A DNA stretch of 64,000 nucleotides from Mycobacterium sp. GA-1285 (GTDB lineage Bacteria; Actinomycetota; Actinomycetes; Mycobacteriales; Mycobacteriaceae): NCBI RefSeq assembly GCF_001499905.1, contig NZ_LQIS01000055.1:122681-186680 (forward strand), in the 5' to 3' direction. The position numbers and the translations under genes were made by a program. Below the pieces are notes generated by a model. That model did not search any database. It was not told the origin of the DNA and saw only the letters and a list, made by a program, of their open reading frames with translations. Below, piece after piece: positions 1-10,326 of this stretch. Numbering within the stretch: the first letter of the stretch is position 1; each line of letters starts with the position of its first letter.

Positions 1-837
1 CGTGGCCAACGCGGCAGCGACGATCGCCAGCACCTCGTCGCGCTTGGCCGCGCGTTCGGCCATCGTCGGAAAGCCGTCGATACCCGCTTCGGCCGAGAAC
101 GCCCGCCAGAACCCGTCGTGGGTGATGAACAGCGCCAGGTAACCCTCCGCTGTCGCGAACAGTTGCGCCGGAACGTAGTACGAATGCGCCCCGAACGGAT
201 AGCGCAGCGGCACCGCGCCGTCGTTGAGATACGCCGAGGCGCGGTAGTTCAACTGCGAGAACATCACGTCCCGCAGGGACACGTCGACCTGGCCACCACG
301 GCCGGACACGATCTGCGCCAGTAATCCAAGCGCCGCGGCCAGACCGGTCGAGTTGTCGGCCGACGAGTATCCCGGCAACGTCGGCGGTGCGTCGGGATGT
401 CCGGTCATGGCCGCGACGCCGGTCGCCGCCTGAATGACGTAGTCGAACGCCGGATCGTCGCCGCCCTCGAGCCCGAAGCCTGTCATCGCCACACAAACGA
501 TGCGGTCGTTGAATCTCTTGAGCGAGTCATACGTCAGGCCGAGCTTCTTGATCGCGGACGGCTTCATATTCACCAGTAGCGCATGGGAATCCGCGACGAG
601 TTCCCCGAGACGCGCGCGGCTGTCTTCAGAGCGTAGGTCGAGCACGACGCTCTTCTTGTTGCGGTTGAGACTGGCGAAATAGCTGTCGCCGACCTGACGC
701 GAGATCTCCCCGCCCGGCGGCTCGATCTTGATGACCTCCGCGCCGAGATCGGCCAGAAGCATGGTGGCGTAGGGGCCGGCCAGCATGACTCCGACCTCGA
801 TGATGCGGATGCCCGCCAGCGGTCCACCCGCCGTCAC
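1..837 (-). CDS. CaiB/BaiF family III CoA-transferase (3' part outside window)
   Basis: Class III CoA transferases move CoA between acyl-CoA thioesters and free acids, usually in carnitine, oxalate or terpenoid/aromatic catabolism. The 279 codons present are open to the left edge. They begin with a family-typical N-terminus (AGxRIIEVGVMLAGPYATMLLADLGAEVIKIEPP near residues 6-40), then LNRNKKSVVLDL and later GRGGQVDVSL. Full-length members have about 380-400 residues, so roughly 100 C-terminal residues are missing. A GTG start at 837 overlaps the stop of the upstream LLM gene in the usual GTGA arrangement, which fixes the start and implies translational coupling. It is the last visible gene of the mutase/LLM operon. 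The family call is firm; the acyl substrate is unknown, and the neighbouring mutase suggests a branched or short acyl-CoA. Confidence 0.88.
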   Translation of the reverse strand, partial: MTAGGPLAGIRIIEVGVMLAGPYATMLLADLGAEVIKIEPPGGEISRQVGDSYFASLNRNKKSVVLDLRSEDSRARLGELVADSHALLVNMKPSAIKKLGLTYDSLKRFNDRIVCVAMTGFGLEGGDDPAFDYVIQAATGVAAMTGHPDAPPTLPGYSSADNSTGLAAALGLLAQIVSGRGGQVDVSLRDVMFSQLNYRASAYLNDGAVPLRYPFGAHSYYVPAQLFATAEGYLALFITHDGFWRAFSAEAGIDGFPTMAERAAKRDEVLAIVAAALAT

Positions 838-1790
838 CGCACCGCCTTGGCCAACTCTGCAATCACCTCGCGCGTCCGGTATTTCGACGCGATCAGTTCG
901 TCGCGGTTCTCACCGATCGGCAGCAGCCGGACGGACAGGTCGGTGACTCCGGCGTCGGCGAACCGCTGGAATCGGGCAAGGATCGCTTCCTCGTCTCCGG
1001 CCGCGCACAAATCGCCGACGTCGCGGGCGTCGCCGCGGTCCAGCAGCCGCTGGTAATTCGGCGACGTCTCGGCCTCGGCGAGGATGCGGTTCGCCCGTTC
1101 TTTCGCCGTCTCGATCTCCGAATTCGCGCACAGGCACACGGGAATTCCCGCGACGATGCGCGGAGCAGATCTGCCCGCCTCGGCTGCGGCCTTGTTGATC
1201 TTGGGCGCGATGTGGTCGCCGATGGCCTTCTCGTCGGCCATCCACAACACGGTGCCATCGGCGCGCTCCCCCGCGATCTGCAGCATCACCGGGCCCAGCG
1301 CGGCCACCAACACCGGCAGCGGGCTTTCGGCGCCGAGGACGGTCGGGTTGTGCACCGTGAAGGTGTCGTTCTCCACGTCGACGTCGCCGGGACCGGCGAG
1401 CGCGGCGCTGAGCACCTCGAGATAGTCGCGGGTGTACGCCGCGGGCTTGTCATACGGGAGGCCGAGCATGTCGCGCACGATCCAGTGGTGCGACGGGCCC
1501 ACCCCGAGCGCGAGGCGTCCGCCGGCCATTGCGTGGACCGACAGCGCCTGACGCGCCAGCGCGATCGGGTGCTGCGCCTGCAGCGGCACCACGGCGGTAC
1601 CGAGCTCGATCTTCGAGGTGTGCGCGGCCATCAGCGCCACCATGGTCAGGCAGTCGAAGTCGTTGGGCACCTGCGGCATCCACGCGGTGTCCATCCCCGC
1701 GGATTCGGCCCACTCGATATCGGAGACCAGCTTGTTCACCTTGCGCGCCATATCGCCGCGTTCGGCCCCGATCATCACGCCAAGGCGCAT
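834..1790 (-). CDS. LLM-class (probably F420-dependent) oxidoreductase
   Basis: A 318-residue luciferase-like monooxygenase-fold protein. These TIM-barrel enzymes use F420 or FMN; many mycobacterial members are F420-dependent, but cofactor choice cannot be proved here. The N-terminus (MRLGVMIG), the WAESAGMDTAWMPQ segment near residue 28, the GTAVVPLQAQHPIALARQAL stretch near residue 64 and the GRLALGVGPSHHW segment are typical of the family. The length matches the usual 290-340 residues. It sits 36 nt downstream of the B12-binding subunit gene and overlaps the CoA transferase by 4 nt, so all are probably co-transcribed. In such operons it could oxidise or reduce an acyl-CoA-derived intermediate, which is inference only. 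Confidence 0.88.
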   Translation of the reverse strand: MRLGVMIGAERGDMARKVNKLVSDIEWAESAGMDTAWMPQVPNDFDCLTMVALMAAHTSKIELGTAVVPLQAQHPIALARQALSVHAMAGGRLALGVGPSHHWIVRDMLGLPYDKPAAYTRDYLEVLSAALAGPGDVDVENDTFTVHNPTVLGAESPLPVLVAALGPVMLQIAGERADGTVLWMADEKAIGDHIAPKINKAAAEAGRSAPRIVAGIPVCLCANSEIETAKERANRILAEAETSPNYQRLLDRGDARDVGDLCAAGDEEAILARFQRFADAGVTDLSVRLLPIGENRDELIASKYRTREVIAELAKAVR

Positions 1791-1826
1791 GTCAGTTCTT
1801 CCTTCGAGAGTTCAGCGCCGAGCGAC

Positions 1827-2257
1827 TCACTGTTCACCCGCCCCATCTTCGCCCACCGTTAGCTTGCGCACCTCGTCGACCAGGGTGTCGAGCGGAGTGC
1901 CGGTCGGGAACACCGCAGCGGCACCCGCGGACAGCAGCTTCGGCACGTCACCCTGCGGGATGGTGCCGCCCACGACGACCGCGATGTCGCCGGCGTCGGC
2001 CGCGCGCAGGGCCTCCACCGTGCGCGCGGTGAGTGCCACGTGCGCACCCGAGAGAATCGAAAGACCCACCAGCGCAACGTCTTCCTGCAGGGCTATCGAC
2101 ACGATGTCTTCGATGCGCTGCCGTATTCCGGTGTAGATCACCTCGAAGCCCGCGTCCCGCAGCGTCCGTGCGACGATCTTCGCGCCGCGGTCGTGTCCGT
2201 CGAGGCCGGGCTTGGCGACGAGCACCCGCACCGGCCCGCCCGCAGAAGAGTCCGCCA

Positions 2258-2258
<1 letters not shown>
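1827..2258 (-). CDS. Acyl-CoA mutase small subunit, B12-binding
   Basis: A 143-residue cobalamin-binding subunit of a methylmalonyl-CoA mutase-type enzyme. It carries the hallmark DGHDRG motif near residue 19, whose His is the lower axial ligand of cobalt, followed by the SILSGAH loop and the VVVGGTIP strand-loop that hold the corrin tail. The chosen ATG at 2258 overlaps the large-subunit stop by one base (TGATG). An upstream in-frame ATG at 2291 lies inside the large-subunit gene and is less likely. Separate large and small subunits are characteristic of isobutyryl-CoA, 2-hydroxyisobutyryl-CoA and related mutases, not of the usual mycobacterial mutAB methylmalonyl-CoA mutase. Confidence 0.93.
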
Positions 2259-3835
<1,577 letters not shown>

Positions 3836-3847
3836 CACGGATAACGT

Positions 3848-3984
3848 ACTTGCAAAAAATGAGAATGCCAATACCGCATCCCGGAAACCTGCACCGAGGA
3901 AGGGGCGTCCTTCGGCCGAGAAAGGCATCGAAGCCGCGGTACACAGCGAATATGGCACTTGCGTAAAATGAGAACGTCAATACC
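3848..3984. repeat. Pair of 28-bp direct repeats between divergent operons
   Basis: Positions 3848-3875 and 3957-3984 are near-identical. Both read ACTTGC, three variable bases, AAATGAGAA, three variable bases, then CAATACC. They lie 109 bp apart in the gap between the mutase start (3835, minus) and the SDR start (4045, plus), one beside each gene. This placement fits paired operators or promoter elements for a shared regulator. No regulator gene is adjacent, so the function is inference. Confidence 0.6.
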
Positions 3985-4044
3985 GATCACGTTCTGGGTC
4001 CGCTAGCATCGTGGGGCGACGCAGGTCGCAGCCAAAGGAGGTCC

Positions 4045-4896
4045 ATGTCCGCCTTCACTGACCGCACGCTCGTCGTCTCCGGCGGCAGTCGCGGCATCGG
4101 TCTCGCGATCGCGCTCGCCGCGGCCAGGCGGGGCGCCAACTGCGTGCTCCTGGCCAAGACAGCCGAACCGCATCCGAAGCTGCCGGGCACCGTGCATACC
4201 GCTGTCGCCGAGGTCGAGGCCGCGGGCGGCAAGGGTGTGGCGGTGGTCGGCGACGTGCGCAAGGAAGAAGATGTGCAGCGTGCGGTCGACGCGGCCGTCG
4301 AGCATTTCGGCGGCGTGGACGTCGTCGTCAACAACGCCAGCGCCATCGCCACCGAGCCGACCGAGCAACTGGCGGCCAAGAAATTCGACCTGATGATGGA
4401 CATCAACGTGCGCGGTACCTTTCTGCTCACGAAGGCCGCGCTTCCGTATCTGCGCAAGTCCGGCGCCTGCACGGAAGGCGCACAAGCGGCGGGAGCGCAC
4501 GTGATCACGTTGGCGCCGCCGCTGAACTTGAGCCCGCACTGGCTGGGCGCCCACCCCTCCTACACACTGTCGAAGTACGGGATGACGCTGCTCTCGCTGG
4601 GCTGGGCCGCCGAGTATGCGGACACCGGCGTCGGATTCAGCTGCCTGTGGCCAGAGACCTACATCGCGACGTCTGCGGTCGCCAATGCGCCCGGCTTCCA
4701 GGAGATGCTGAACCGGTCCCGCGACCCGCAGATCGTGGGTGACGCGGCCGCCATGATCCTGTCCCGACCCGCGGCCGACGTGAACGGCAAATGCTTCATC
4801 GACTCGAAACTGCTCACCGAATCCGGCGTGACGGACCTGTCGCGCTACGGCGGTGGAGACGACCCCATCCTTGATATCTTCGTCGACAAATCATGA
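4045..4896 (+). CDS. SDR family NAD(P)-dependent oxidoreductase
   Basis: A 283-residue short-chain dehydrogenase. The cofactor motif GGSRGIG lies near residues 13-19 (variant of TGxxxGIG), NNAS near 93, and the catalytic Tyr-Lys pair is in SYTLSKYGM near residue 172. The long insert before the active site (LAPPLNLSPHWLGAHP) and the WPETYIATSAV segment resemble hydroxysteroid dehydrogenase-like 2 proteins and their actinobacterial relatives. A strong AAAGGAGG sequence at 4034-4041 lies just upstream of the ATG. The stop overlaps the acyl-CoA synthetase start (ATGA), so the two are coupled. The substrate is probably an acyl-CoA or lipid alcohol/ketone but is not determinable. Confidence 0.9.
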   Translation: MSAFTDRTLVVSGGSRGIGLAIALAAARRGANCVLLAKTAEPHPKLPGTVHTAVAEVEAAGGKGVAVVGDVRKEEDVQRAVDAAVEHFGGVDVVVNNASAIATEPTEQLAAKKFDLMMDINVRGTFLLTKAALPYLRKSGACTEGAQAAGAHVITLAPPLNLSPHWLGAHPSYTLSKYGMTLLSLGWAAEYADTGVGFSCLWPETYIATSAVANAPGFQEMLNRSRDPQIVGDAAAMILSRPAADVNGKCFIDSKLLTESGVTDLSRYGGGDDPILDIFVDKS

Positions 4897-6401
4897 GCAT
4901 CTCCCTGCTGCTCGAGATGGCCTCGAGCGATCCGGACCGCACCGCGGTGGTGTCGGGCGAATTGCGGCTGACCACAGGTGAGTTGAGCGCCCTGGCCGAC
5001 GGCGGGGCGGGCGTCATCGCCGCGTCGGGCGCGTCGCACGTCGCGTACGTCGGCATGGGCGGCGCGATGCTGCCCCTGCTGCTGTTCTCGTCGGCGCGCG
5101 CCGGTGTGCCGGTGACACCTCTGAACTACCGGCTCAGCGCCGACGGACTCCGCGAACTCATCGACCGCCTCCCCCAGCCTCTCGTCGTCGCCGACGCGGA
5201 GTACCGCGACATGGTCGCGGGCGCGGGCAAGGCGGTCATCAGCTCCGATGAATTCCTCGACGCCGCGCGGGCTGGCGAGCCCGGCCCAGATGTCCCAGTG
5301 TTCGCCGATCCCGAAGACGTCGGCGTCGTGCTGTTCACATCCGGCACGACGTCGCGGCCGAAAGCTGTTGAGCTGACTCACAGCAACCTCACCAGCTACA
5401 TCACCGGCACAGTCGAGTTCGACTCCGCCGAACCCGGCGACGCAGCGCTGATCTGTGTCCCGCCGTATCACATCGCCGGTGTCAGCGCGGCGTTGTCGAA
5501 CCTGTACGCCGGTCGAAAGATGGTGTACCTGCCGCAGTTCGACGCCAGAGAATGGATCCGGCTGGTACGCGATGAGGGCGTGACGTCGGCGACGGTCGTG
5601 CCGACGATGCTGGACCGCATCGTGGCCGCCCTCGAGACCGAGAGCGTGTCGCTGCCGACCCTGCGCAGCCTGGCGTACGGCGGATCGAAGGTGCCACTTC
5701 CGTTGGTGCGCAAGGCGCTTTCGCTGCTACCTGAGGTCGGCTTCGTCAACGCCTACGGGTTGACCGAGACCAGCTCGACCATCGCCGTGCTCGGGCCTGA
5801 CGACCATCGCGAAGCGCTTGCCTCCTCCGATGAGGCGGTCCTGCGCAGGTTGGGTTCGGTCGGCCAGCCGGTGCCGGGAGTCGAGGTACAGATCCGCAAC
5901 GCCGACGGCGAGGTGCTCGGTCCCGGTGAGACCGGAGAACTGTTCGTCCGCGGCGACCAGGTGTCCGGCCGCTACACCGAGATCGGGTCGGTGCTCGACG
6001 CCGACGGGTGGTTCCCCACCAAAGACATCGCGATGCTCGACGCGGACGGTTATCTCTTCATCGGCGGGCGTTCCGACGACACGATAATCCGCGGTGGCGA
6101 GAACATCGCACCCGCCGAGATCGAGGACGTCCTCGTCGAACACCCGGCCGTGCGCGATTGCGCCGTGGTAGGACCCGAGGATCCGCAATGGGGTCAGATC
6201 ATCGTCGCGGTGGTCGTCCCTGCCGACACGCCGGACGGCCCGGCCACCCCTGATGCCGACGAGCTGCGCGAACATGTGCGACGCCAATTGCGCGGCTCGC
6301 GGACACCCGACCGCGTCGTGTTCCGCGACGAGTTGCCGACCAACGCGACCGGCAAGGTGCTCCGTCGAGAACTGATCGCCGAGTTGACAGCCACGAAATA
6401 A
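4893..6401 (+). CDS. Class I adenylate-forming acyl-CoA synthetase
   Basis: A 502-residue ANL-superfamily ligase that activates a carboxylic acid with ATP and then forms the CoA thioester. Motifs in order: the phosphate-binding loop LFTSGTTSRPKAVELTH near residue 147, the NAYGLTETSS adenine-binding motif near 285, the GWFPTKDIAMLD hinge region near 370 with GGRSDDTIIRGGENI, and the C-terminal catalytic Lys in LPTNATGKVLRREL near 490. The length is typical. It starts inside the stop of the SDR gene (ATGA), is followed after 13 nt by a small gene, and is probably transcribed with both. The size suggests a short- to medium-chain or aromatic acid substrate, but the specificity cannot be read from the sequence. 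Confidence 0.93.
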   Translation: MSISLLLEMASSDPDRTAVVSGELRLTTGELSALADGGAGVIAASGASHVAYVGMGGAMLPLLLFSSARAGVPVTPLNYRLSADGLRELIDRLPQPLVVADAEYRDMVAGAGKAVISSDEFLDAARAGEPGPDVPVFADPEDVGVVLFTSGTTSRPKAVELTHSNLTSYITGTVEFDSAEPGDAALICVPPYHIAGVSAALSNLYAGRKMVYLPQFDAREWIRLVRDEGVTSATVVPTMLDRIVAALETESVSLPTLRSLAYGGSKVPLPLVRKALSLLPEVGFVNAYGLTETSSTIAVLGPDDHREALASSDEAVLRRLGSVGQPVPGVEVQIRNADGEVLGPGETGELFVRGDQVSGRYTEIGSVLDADGWFPTKDIAMLDADGYLFIGGRSDDTIIRGGENIAPAEIEDVLVEHPAVRDCAVVGPEDPQWGQIIVAVVVPADTPDGPATPDADELREHVRRQLRGSRTPDRVVFRDELPTNATGKVLRRELIAELTATK

Positions 6402-6414
6402 CAAGGAGCCCAGC

Positions 6415-6717
6415 ATGATCAAGAACGGCACGCGACTGCAGAGCCAGGTGTGCGACACCCAGGTCATCGTCGTGCGCAGCGCCGACAGCCTCGACGACCT
6501 GCGCGCGGGCGGCGTCCCGATGGTGCCCCTGGATGCCGAGAAATCCGGCGACGTCCAGATCGACCCGGCATTCTCCGACGGCAACGCGATGGGCAAACGC
6601 TACGTCGATGACAACGGTGCCGAGGTTCTCGTGACGAAGGCCGGGGCTGGGACACTGAGCGTGGGTACCACTCCGCTGTCTCTCAAGGAAGCAAAACCGC
6701 TACCCGCGAGCGACTGA
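6415..6717 (+). CDS. Conserved hypothetical protein, 100 aa
   Basis: I recognise this only as a small actinobacterial protein found near acyl-CoA synthetase genes. It begins MIKNGTRLQSQVCDTQVIVVR, then DLRAGGVPMVPLD, and has a Gly/Val-rich C-terminal half (KRYVDDNGAEVLVTKAGAGTL). There is one Cys at residue 13 and no signal peptide or membrane helix. An AAGGAG ribosome-binding site at 6402-6407 lies 8 nt before the ATG, and the gene follows the ligase by 13 nt, so it is co-transcribed. The function is unknown; an accessory role to the ligase or SDR is only suggested by position. Confidence 0.75.
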   Translation: MIKNGTRLQSQVCDTQVIVVRSADSLDDLRAGGVPMVPLDAEKSGDVQIDPAFSDGNAMGKRYVDDNGAEVLVTKAGAGTLSVGTTPLSLKEAKPLPASD

Positions 6718-6730
6718 TACCGTCCACTGC

Positions 6731-8197
6731 GTGAGGCCACGCCGCCTGCTCTTCCGGTACGCGGCAGGGCTCGCGTCTGCCTATCTGCTCACCGCCGCCG
6801 AGGTCATCCTCCTTGTCGCGTCGCTGGGCGGGCGCAGCGTGATCACGCCCGCCAACGTGATCATCACGGGCGTACTGCTCCTCGCGGGTACCGCGACGGT
6901 CGCTGCCAGTGCCGTGTACATCGTCCTTCCACCCCTGCGCTATCTGCGCGAGGGACGCCCCCCCACCGCCGCCGAACGACGGTGGACGTTGCAGATAATG
7001 CACCGCCAGTCCGCCGCCACGCTGACGCCGTGGGTCCTCAACGCCGCAGTCTTGGTTCCGATGAATCTGGGCGCCGGTCCCGAAGTGCTAGCGGTCATCG
7101 GGTCAGCGATGCTCTTCGGCGTGATCGCCACCGTGTGCACCGGCTTTCTGTTCACATTGCGGACGTTGCGACCCGTATTAGCGAGCGTCGCAACGGATTC
7201 GGCGCTGCCGAGGCTGATCGCGCCGGGCGTCCGGGCCCGGTTGATGCTGATGTGGACCGTGTGTACCGCGCTGCCGGGCGTAGCCATCGCAGCGCTGTTG
7301 GTCATGCGCAGCAGGGGATGGCTGATCGAGGACACGGCCGCTATTGAGTTGGCGCTGCTGGTGCTCGCGCTGGTCGCAGTCGTTCTCGGTCTTCGTTCTT
7401 TGATCCTTACCTCCATGTCGATCTCCGACCCCGTTCGAGAGGTCGTGCAGGCGATGGCCGAAGTGGAACGCGGCCATATCGACCGGTCGGTAGCGGTCTA
7501 CGAGTGGTCCGAGATCGGTCATCTGCAACGCGGTTTCAACAGCATGGTGGCCGGGCTGCGCGAGCGGGAAAGACTGCGCGATCTGTTCGGCCGCCATGTC
7601 GGCGAGGATGTTGTGCGCCGGGCCGTGGAAGAAAACGAGTCATTGTCAGGCGACGAACGCGAGGTCGCGGTCTTGTTCATCGATCTGGTCGGCTCGACCA
7701 AGTTGGCGGCCACCCACGAGCCGGCCGAGGTTGCCGAACTCCTCAACGACTTCTTTCGTATCGTCGTCGCGGCGGTGGACGAGCGGCACGGCTTGATCAA
7801 CAAATTTCAAGGCGATGCGGCGCTGGCGGTGTTCGGCGCTCCGCTGAGCATCGACGATCCGGCATCGGCGGCGCTGACGACCGCACGCACGCTCGTCACC
7901 GACCTGCAACGCCTGCAACTCGACTTCGGGATCGGTGTCTCGGTCGGCCCCGTGTTTGCAGGCAATATCGGCGCCGAGAACCGTTACGAATACACCGTCG
8001 TCGGGGACGCGGTCAACGAGGCGGCGCGGCTGGCCGACCGCGCCAAGGAATTCAACACGCGAGCGCTGTGCTCGGGCACCGCGCTCGAACGCGCCGGCGA
8101 GGCCGAGAGACGATGCTGGGCGCCGCAGGGGACGGAAACCCTACGGGGCCGATCCGTGCCCACGAGGATGTGGGCACCGGCCGCGGGCGCTGGTTAG
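6731..8197 (+). CDS. Membrane adenylate cyclase with HAMP domain
   Basis: A 488-residue class III nucleotide cyclase of the mycobacterial Rv1318c/Rv3645 type. The N-terminal half has about six hydrophobic helices (residues 8-215), then a HAMP segment (DPVREVVQAMAEVERGHID, near 235-290), then the cyclase domain. The metal-binding aspartates are D318 (FIDLVGST) and D362. The purine-specifying pair is K358 and D426 (VVGD), with N429 in NEAARL, so the catalytic set is complete. The GTG start at 6731 is 13 nt after the preceding gene. It makes cAMP from ATP at the inner membrane face, probably with HAMP-transmitted control. A second, related cyclase lies at 54375. Confidence 0.92.
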   Translation: MRPRRLLFRYAAGLASAYLLTAAEVILLVASLGGRSVITPANVIITGVLLLAGTATVAASAVYIVLPPLRYLREGRPPTAAERRWTLQIMHRQSAATLTPWVLNAAVLVPMNLGAGPEVLAVIGSAMLFGVIATVCTGFLFTLRTLRPVLASVATDSALPRLIAPGVRARLMLMWTVCTALPGVAIAALLVMRSRGWLIEDTAAIELALLVLALVAVVLGLRSLILTSMSISDPVREVVQAMAEVERGHIDRSVAVYEWSEIGHLQRGFNSMVAGLRERERLRDLFGRHVGEDVVRRAVEENESLSGDEREVAVLFIDLVGSTKLAATHEPAEVAELLNDFFRIVVAAVDERHGLINKFQGDAALAVFGAPLSIDDPASAALTTARTLVTDLQRLQLDFGIGVSVGPVFAGNIGAENRYEYTVVGDAVNEAARLADRAKEFNTRALCSGTALERAGEAERRCWAPQGTETLRGRSVPTRMWAPAAGAG

Positions 8198-8278
8198 AGA
8201 CGCGGAGCGTCGCCGCATATCGCCGCGAAGGTTTTCCCGCCGGGTGCAGCGAAAACACGTATGCCACACAATCGATGC

Positions 8279-8999
8279 ATGTCGACGGTGTCTTCGCCGG
8301 CCTCGCCGATGCGCGTGGGGTTGGCCAGCTTCATCGGAACAACGGTCGAGTTCTACGACTTCCTCATCTACGGCACGGCCGCCGCGTTGGTGTTCCCGAA
8401 GCTGTTCTTCCCGGCCGTGTCGCCGGCGACGGGACTGCTGTTGTCGTTCGCCACCTTTGGTGTCGGATTCATCGCCCGCCCCCTCGGCGGTGTGGTCTTC
8501 GGCCGTCGCGGCGGTGGTCGCTGTCGGGACCTACCCGATGTTCGGCGCGTTGTCCGATCGTTTGGGCCGAAAGCCCGTCTTCCTCGCGGGTGTGATCCTG
8601 ATGGGCATATCGATCGGCCCGGCGTTCGCGTTGATCAACACGGGCAGCGCGCTGCTCTTCGGGGTCGCACTCCTATTGGTGTTCGGGCTCGCGATGGCAC
8701 CGGCCGCCGGCGTCACCGGCTCGTTGTTCAGCCTGGCGTTCGACCCCGACGTGCGCTACAGCGGCGTCTCGATCGGCTACACGCTGTCGCAAGTGGTAGG
8801 TTCGGCATTCGCGCCCACGATCGCCACCGCTTTGTATTCCGCCACGAAATCCAGTAGCTCGATCATGGCGTATCTCGTTGCTGTTTCGGTGATCTCGGCT
8901 ATATCGGCCTGTTTCCTACCGGGCGCGTGGAAGCGGTCGCCGACGGATCAACCGCGCGAACTCGACCGTCGAGCGGCGGACCGACTCCAGTTCGAGTGA
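8279..8999 (+). pseudogene. Decayed MFS (metabolite:H+ symporter type) transporter
   Basis: The first frame from ATG 8279 encodes a clear MHS-family N-terminus: MRVGLASFIGTTVEFYDFLIYGTAAALVF, then GVGFIARPLGGVVFG up to about 8503. The reading then moves to another frame, which continues from about 8505 as AVAAVVAVGTYPMFGALSDRLGRKPVF and on to SVISAISACFLPGAW, ending at 8999. The second part matches the distal half of such transporters. The total of about 240 residues is far short of the usual 420-450, so roughly the third to seventh helices are missing as well as a frame being lost. One internal deletion ending out of frame explains both. No functional transporter is expected. Confidence 0.8.
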
Positions 9000-9099
9000 C
9001 ACCAGCAGCGTATCGACCATCGCGAACGGCAGGGTGGTCACAATCCGACGACCTGCGCAGCGACGGTGTGCAGCACGTCGGGATCGAGTTTGTAGCGCA

Positions 9100-10326
9100 T
9101 CAGCCGAACGCTATCGGCAGGCTGGTCGGTCCGCTCATACCGAGAAGCGGCTTCCACGGTGCCGGCCCGACCACACGTGGGTTCGACATGCGTCGCGCGA
9201 TGATGACCAGCGCCTCGGCGAGTTCCCGCCGCGCGAGGTTGGCGCCCAGGCAGTAATGGACGCCGCCACCGAAGGTGAGGATGGGCGGCGGACCGCTACG
9301 GGTGATGTCGAAGCGGGTCGGGTCCGCGTAGATGGCCGGATCGCGGTTGGCCGCGTAGGTGTTGACAATGATGAATGTCCCTGCCGGGAAGGTGTATTCG
9401 CCGATGGTGACGTCATCGATGGCGCTGCGGACGGTGCTGCACATCGACGGTGAATGCCGCATCGTTTCTTCGACGGCGCACATCGCGAGGGCGGGTTCGT
9501 TGCGTAGAAGCTCCCACTGCTCGGGGTGCTCGCACAACACCTGCATCGACGCCGCGAGCTGACTTCGGGTGGTATCGGTGCCCGCGATCAGGATGCTGAA
9601 CGCCAGCATGCGAAGCTCCCCGGCATTGAGTCGGTCACCGTCGTCTTCGGTTCGGATGAGCTCGGAGAGCAGATCGTCGGTGAGGTTCTCACGCCGGTGT
9701 GCGATCATCTCGTCGATGTAGCAGTCGAATTCGTCCCACGCCTTCAGGACAACCGTTTCTTCCTCGGCCAGATCGCAGTCGAAGCTGACGATCTTGAAGA
9801 TGTCCTCGGCCCACCGGGAGAACCGTTGCCAATCCTGGCGGGGTGCGCCCAAGAGCGCGCAGATGACCGGGATCGGGTACGGCCTGGCGATGTCGTCGAC
9901 GAACTCGCACCGGCCGCGGTCGGCGACCCGATCGATCAGTTCGTTGACCACGGTGCGGATGGTGGGGTCCATGCGCGCCGTTCCGCGCGGCGTGAACGCC
10001 TTCGACACCAACCCGCGCAATCGACGGTGCTCGTCGCCGTCCATGTTCAAGATGCTGCGGGTCACCCTGTCCCACAACTCCCCTGAGGTGATGCCGTGCG
10101 CGGACAGATGGATGCCCTGTGGGATTCCGAAGCGGGGGTCGCGCAGCACGGTCCTGGCCAGTTCGTAGGACAACACCTCGGGTCCGATGGGTCCGAGCGC
10201 GATCGGCGCCTCCCGCTGCGCTTGCCGAAACTCCGGATAGATCTCCTGGGGCGTCGCCGTGATGTCGTAGGACAGCGTCGGCAACCCGGCATCGAAGACG
10301 CTGGGCTTCGCCGCTCCGGAGGTCAT
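9100..10326 (-). CDS. Cytochrome P450 (first of three in this operon)
   Basis: A 408-residue soluble bacterial P450 that inserts one oxygen atom into a substrate using electrons from a ferredoxin. The I-helix oxygen-activation motif is AGTDTT, the ExxR motif is ETMR, and the heme loop FGGGVHYCLGANLAR places the cysteine ligand at residue 359. The start at ATG 10326 (MTSGAAKPS) overlaps the stop of the next P450 (ATGA) and is preferred to an in-frame ATG at 10446 inside that gene. It is the last gene of the long minus-strand operon. No ferredoxin gene is visible nearby. The substrate is unknown. Confidence 0.93.
   Translation of the reverse strand: MTSGAAKPSVFDAGLPTLSYDITATPQEIYPEFRQAQREAPIALGPIGPEVLSYELARTVLRDPRFGIPQGIHLSAHGITSGELWDRVTRSILNMDGDEHRRLRGLVSKAFTPRGTARMDPTIRTVVNELIDRVADRGRCEFVDDIARPYPIPVICALLGAPRQDWQRFSRWAEDIFKIVSFDCDLAEEETVVLKAWDEFDCYIDEMIAHRRENLTDDLLSELIRTEDDGDRLNAGELRMLAFSILIAGTDTTRSQLAASMQVLCEHPEQWELLRNEPALAMCAVEETMRHSPSMCSTVRSAIDDVTIGEYTFPAGTFIIVNTYAANRDPAIYADPTRFDITRSGPPPILTFGGGVHYCLGANLARRELAEALVIIARRMSNPRVVGPAPWKPLLGMSGPTSLPIAFG

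Noticed and set aside
7504..8595. 363-codon plus-strand frame
   Set aside because: It is an alternate frame of the adenylate cyclase and of the broken transporter; it has no domain of its own.
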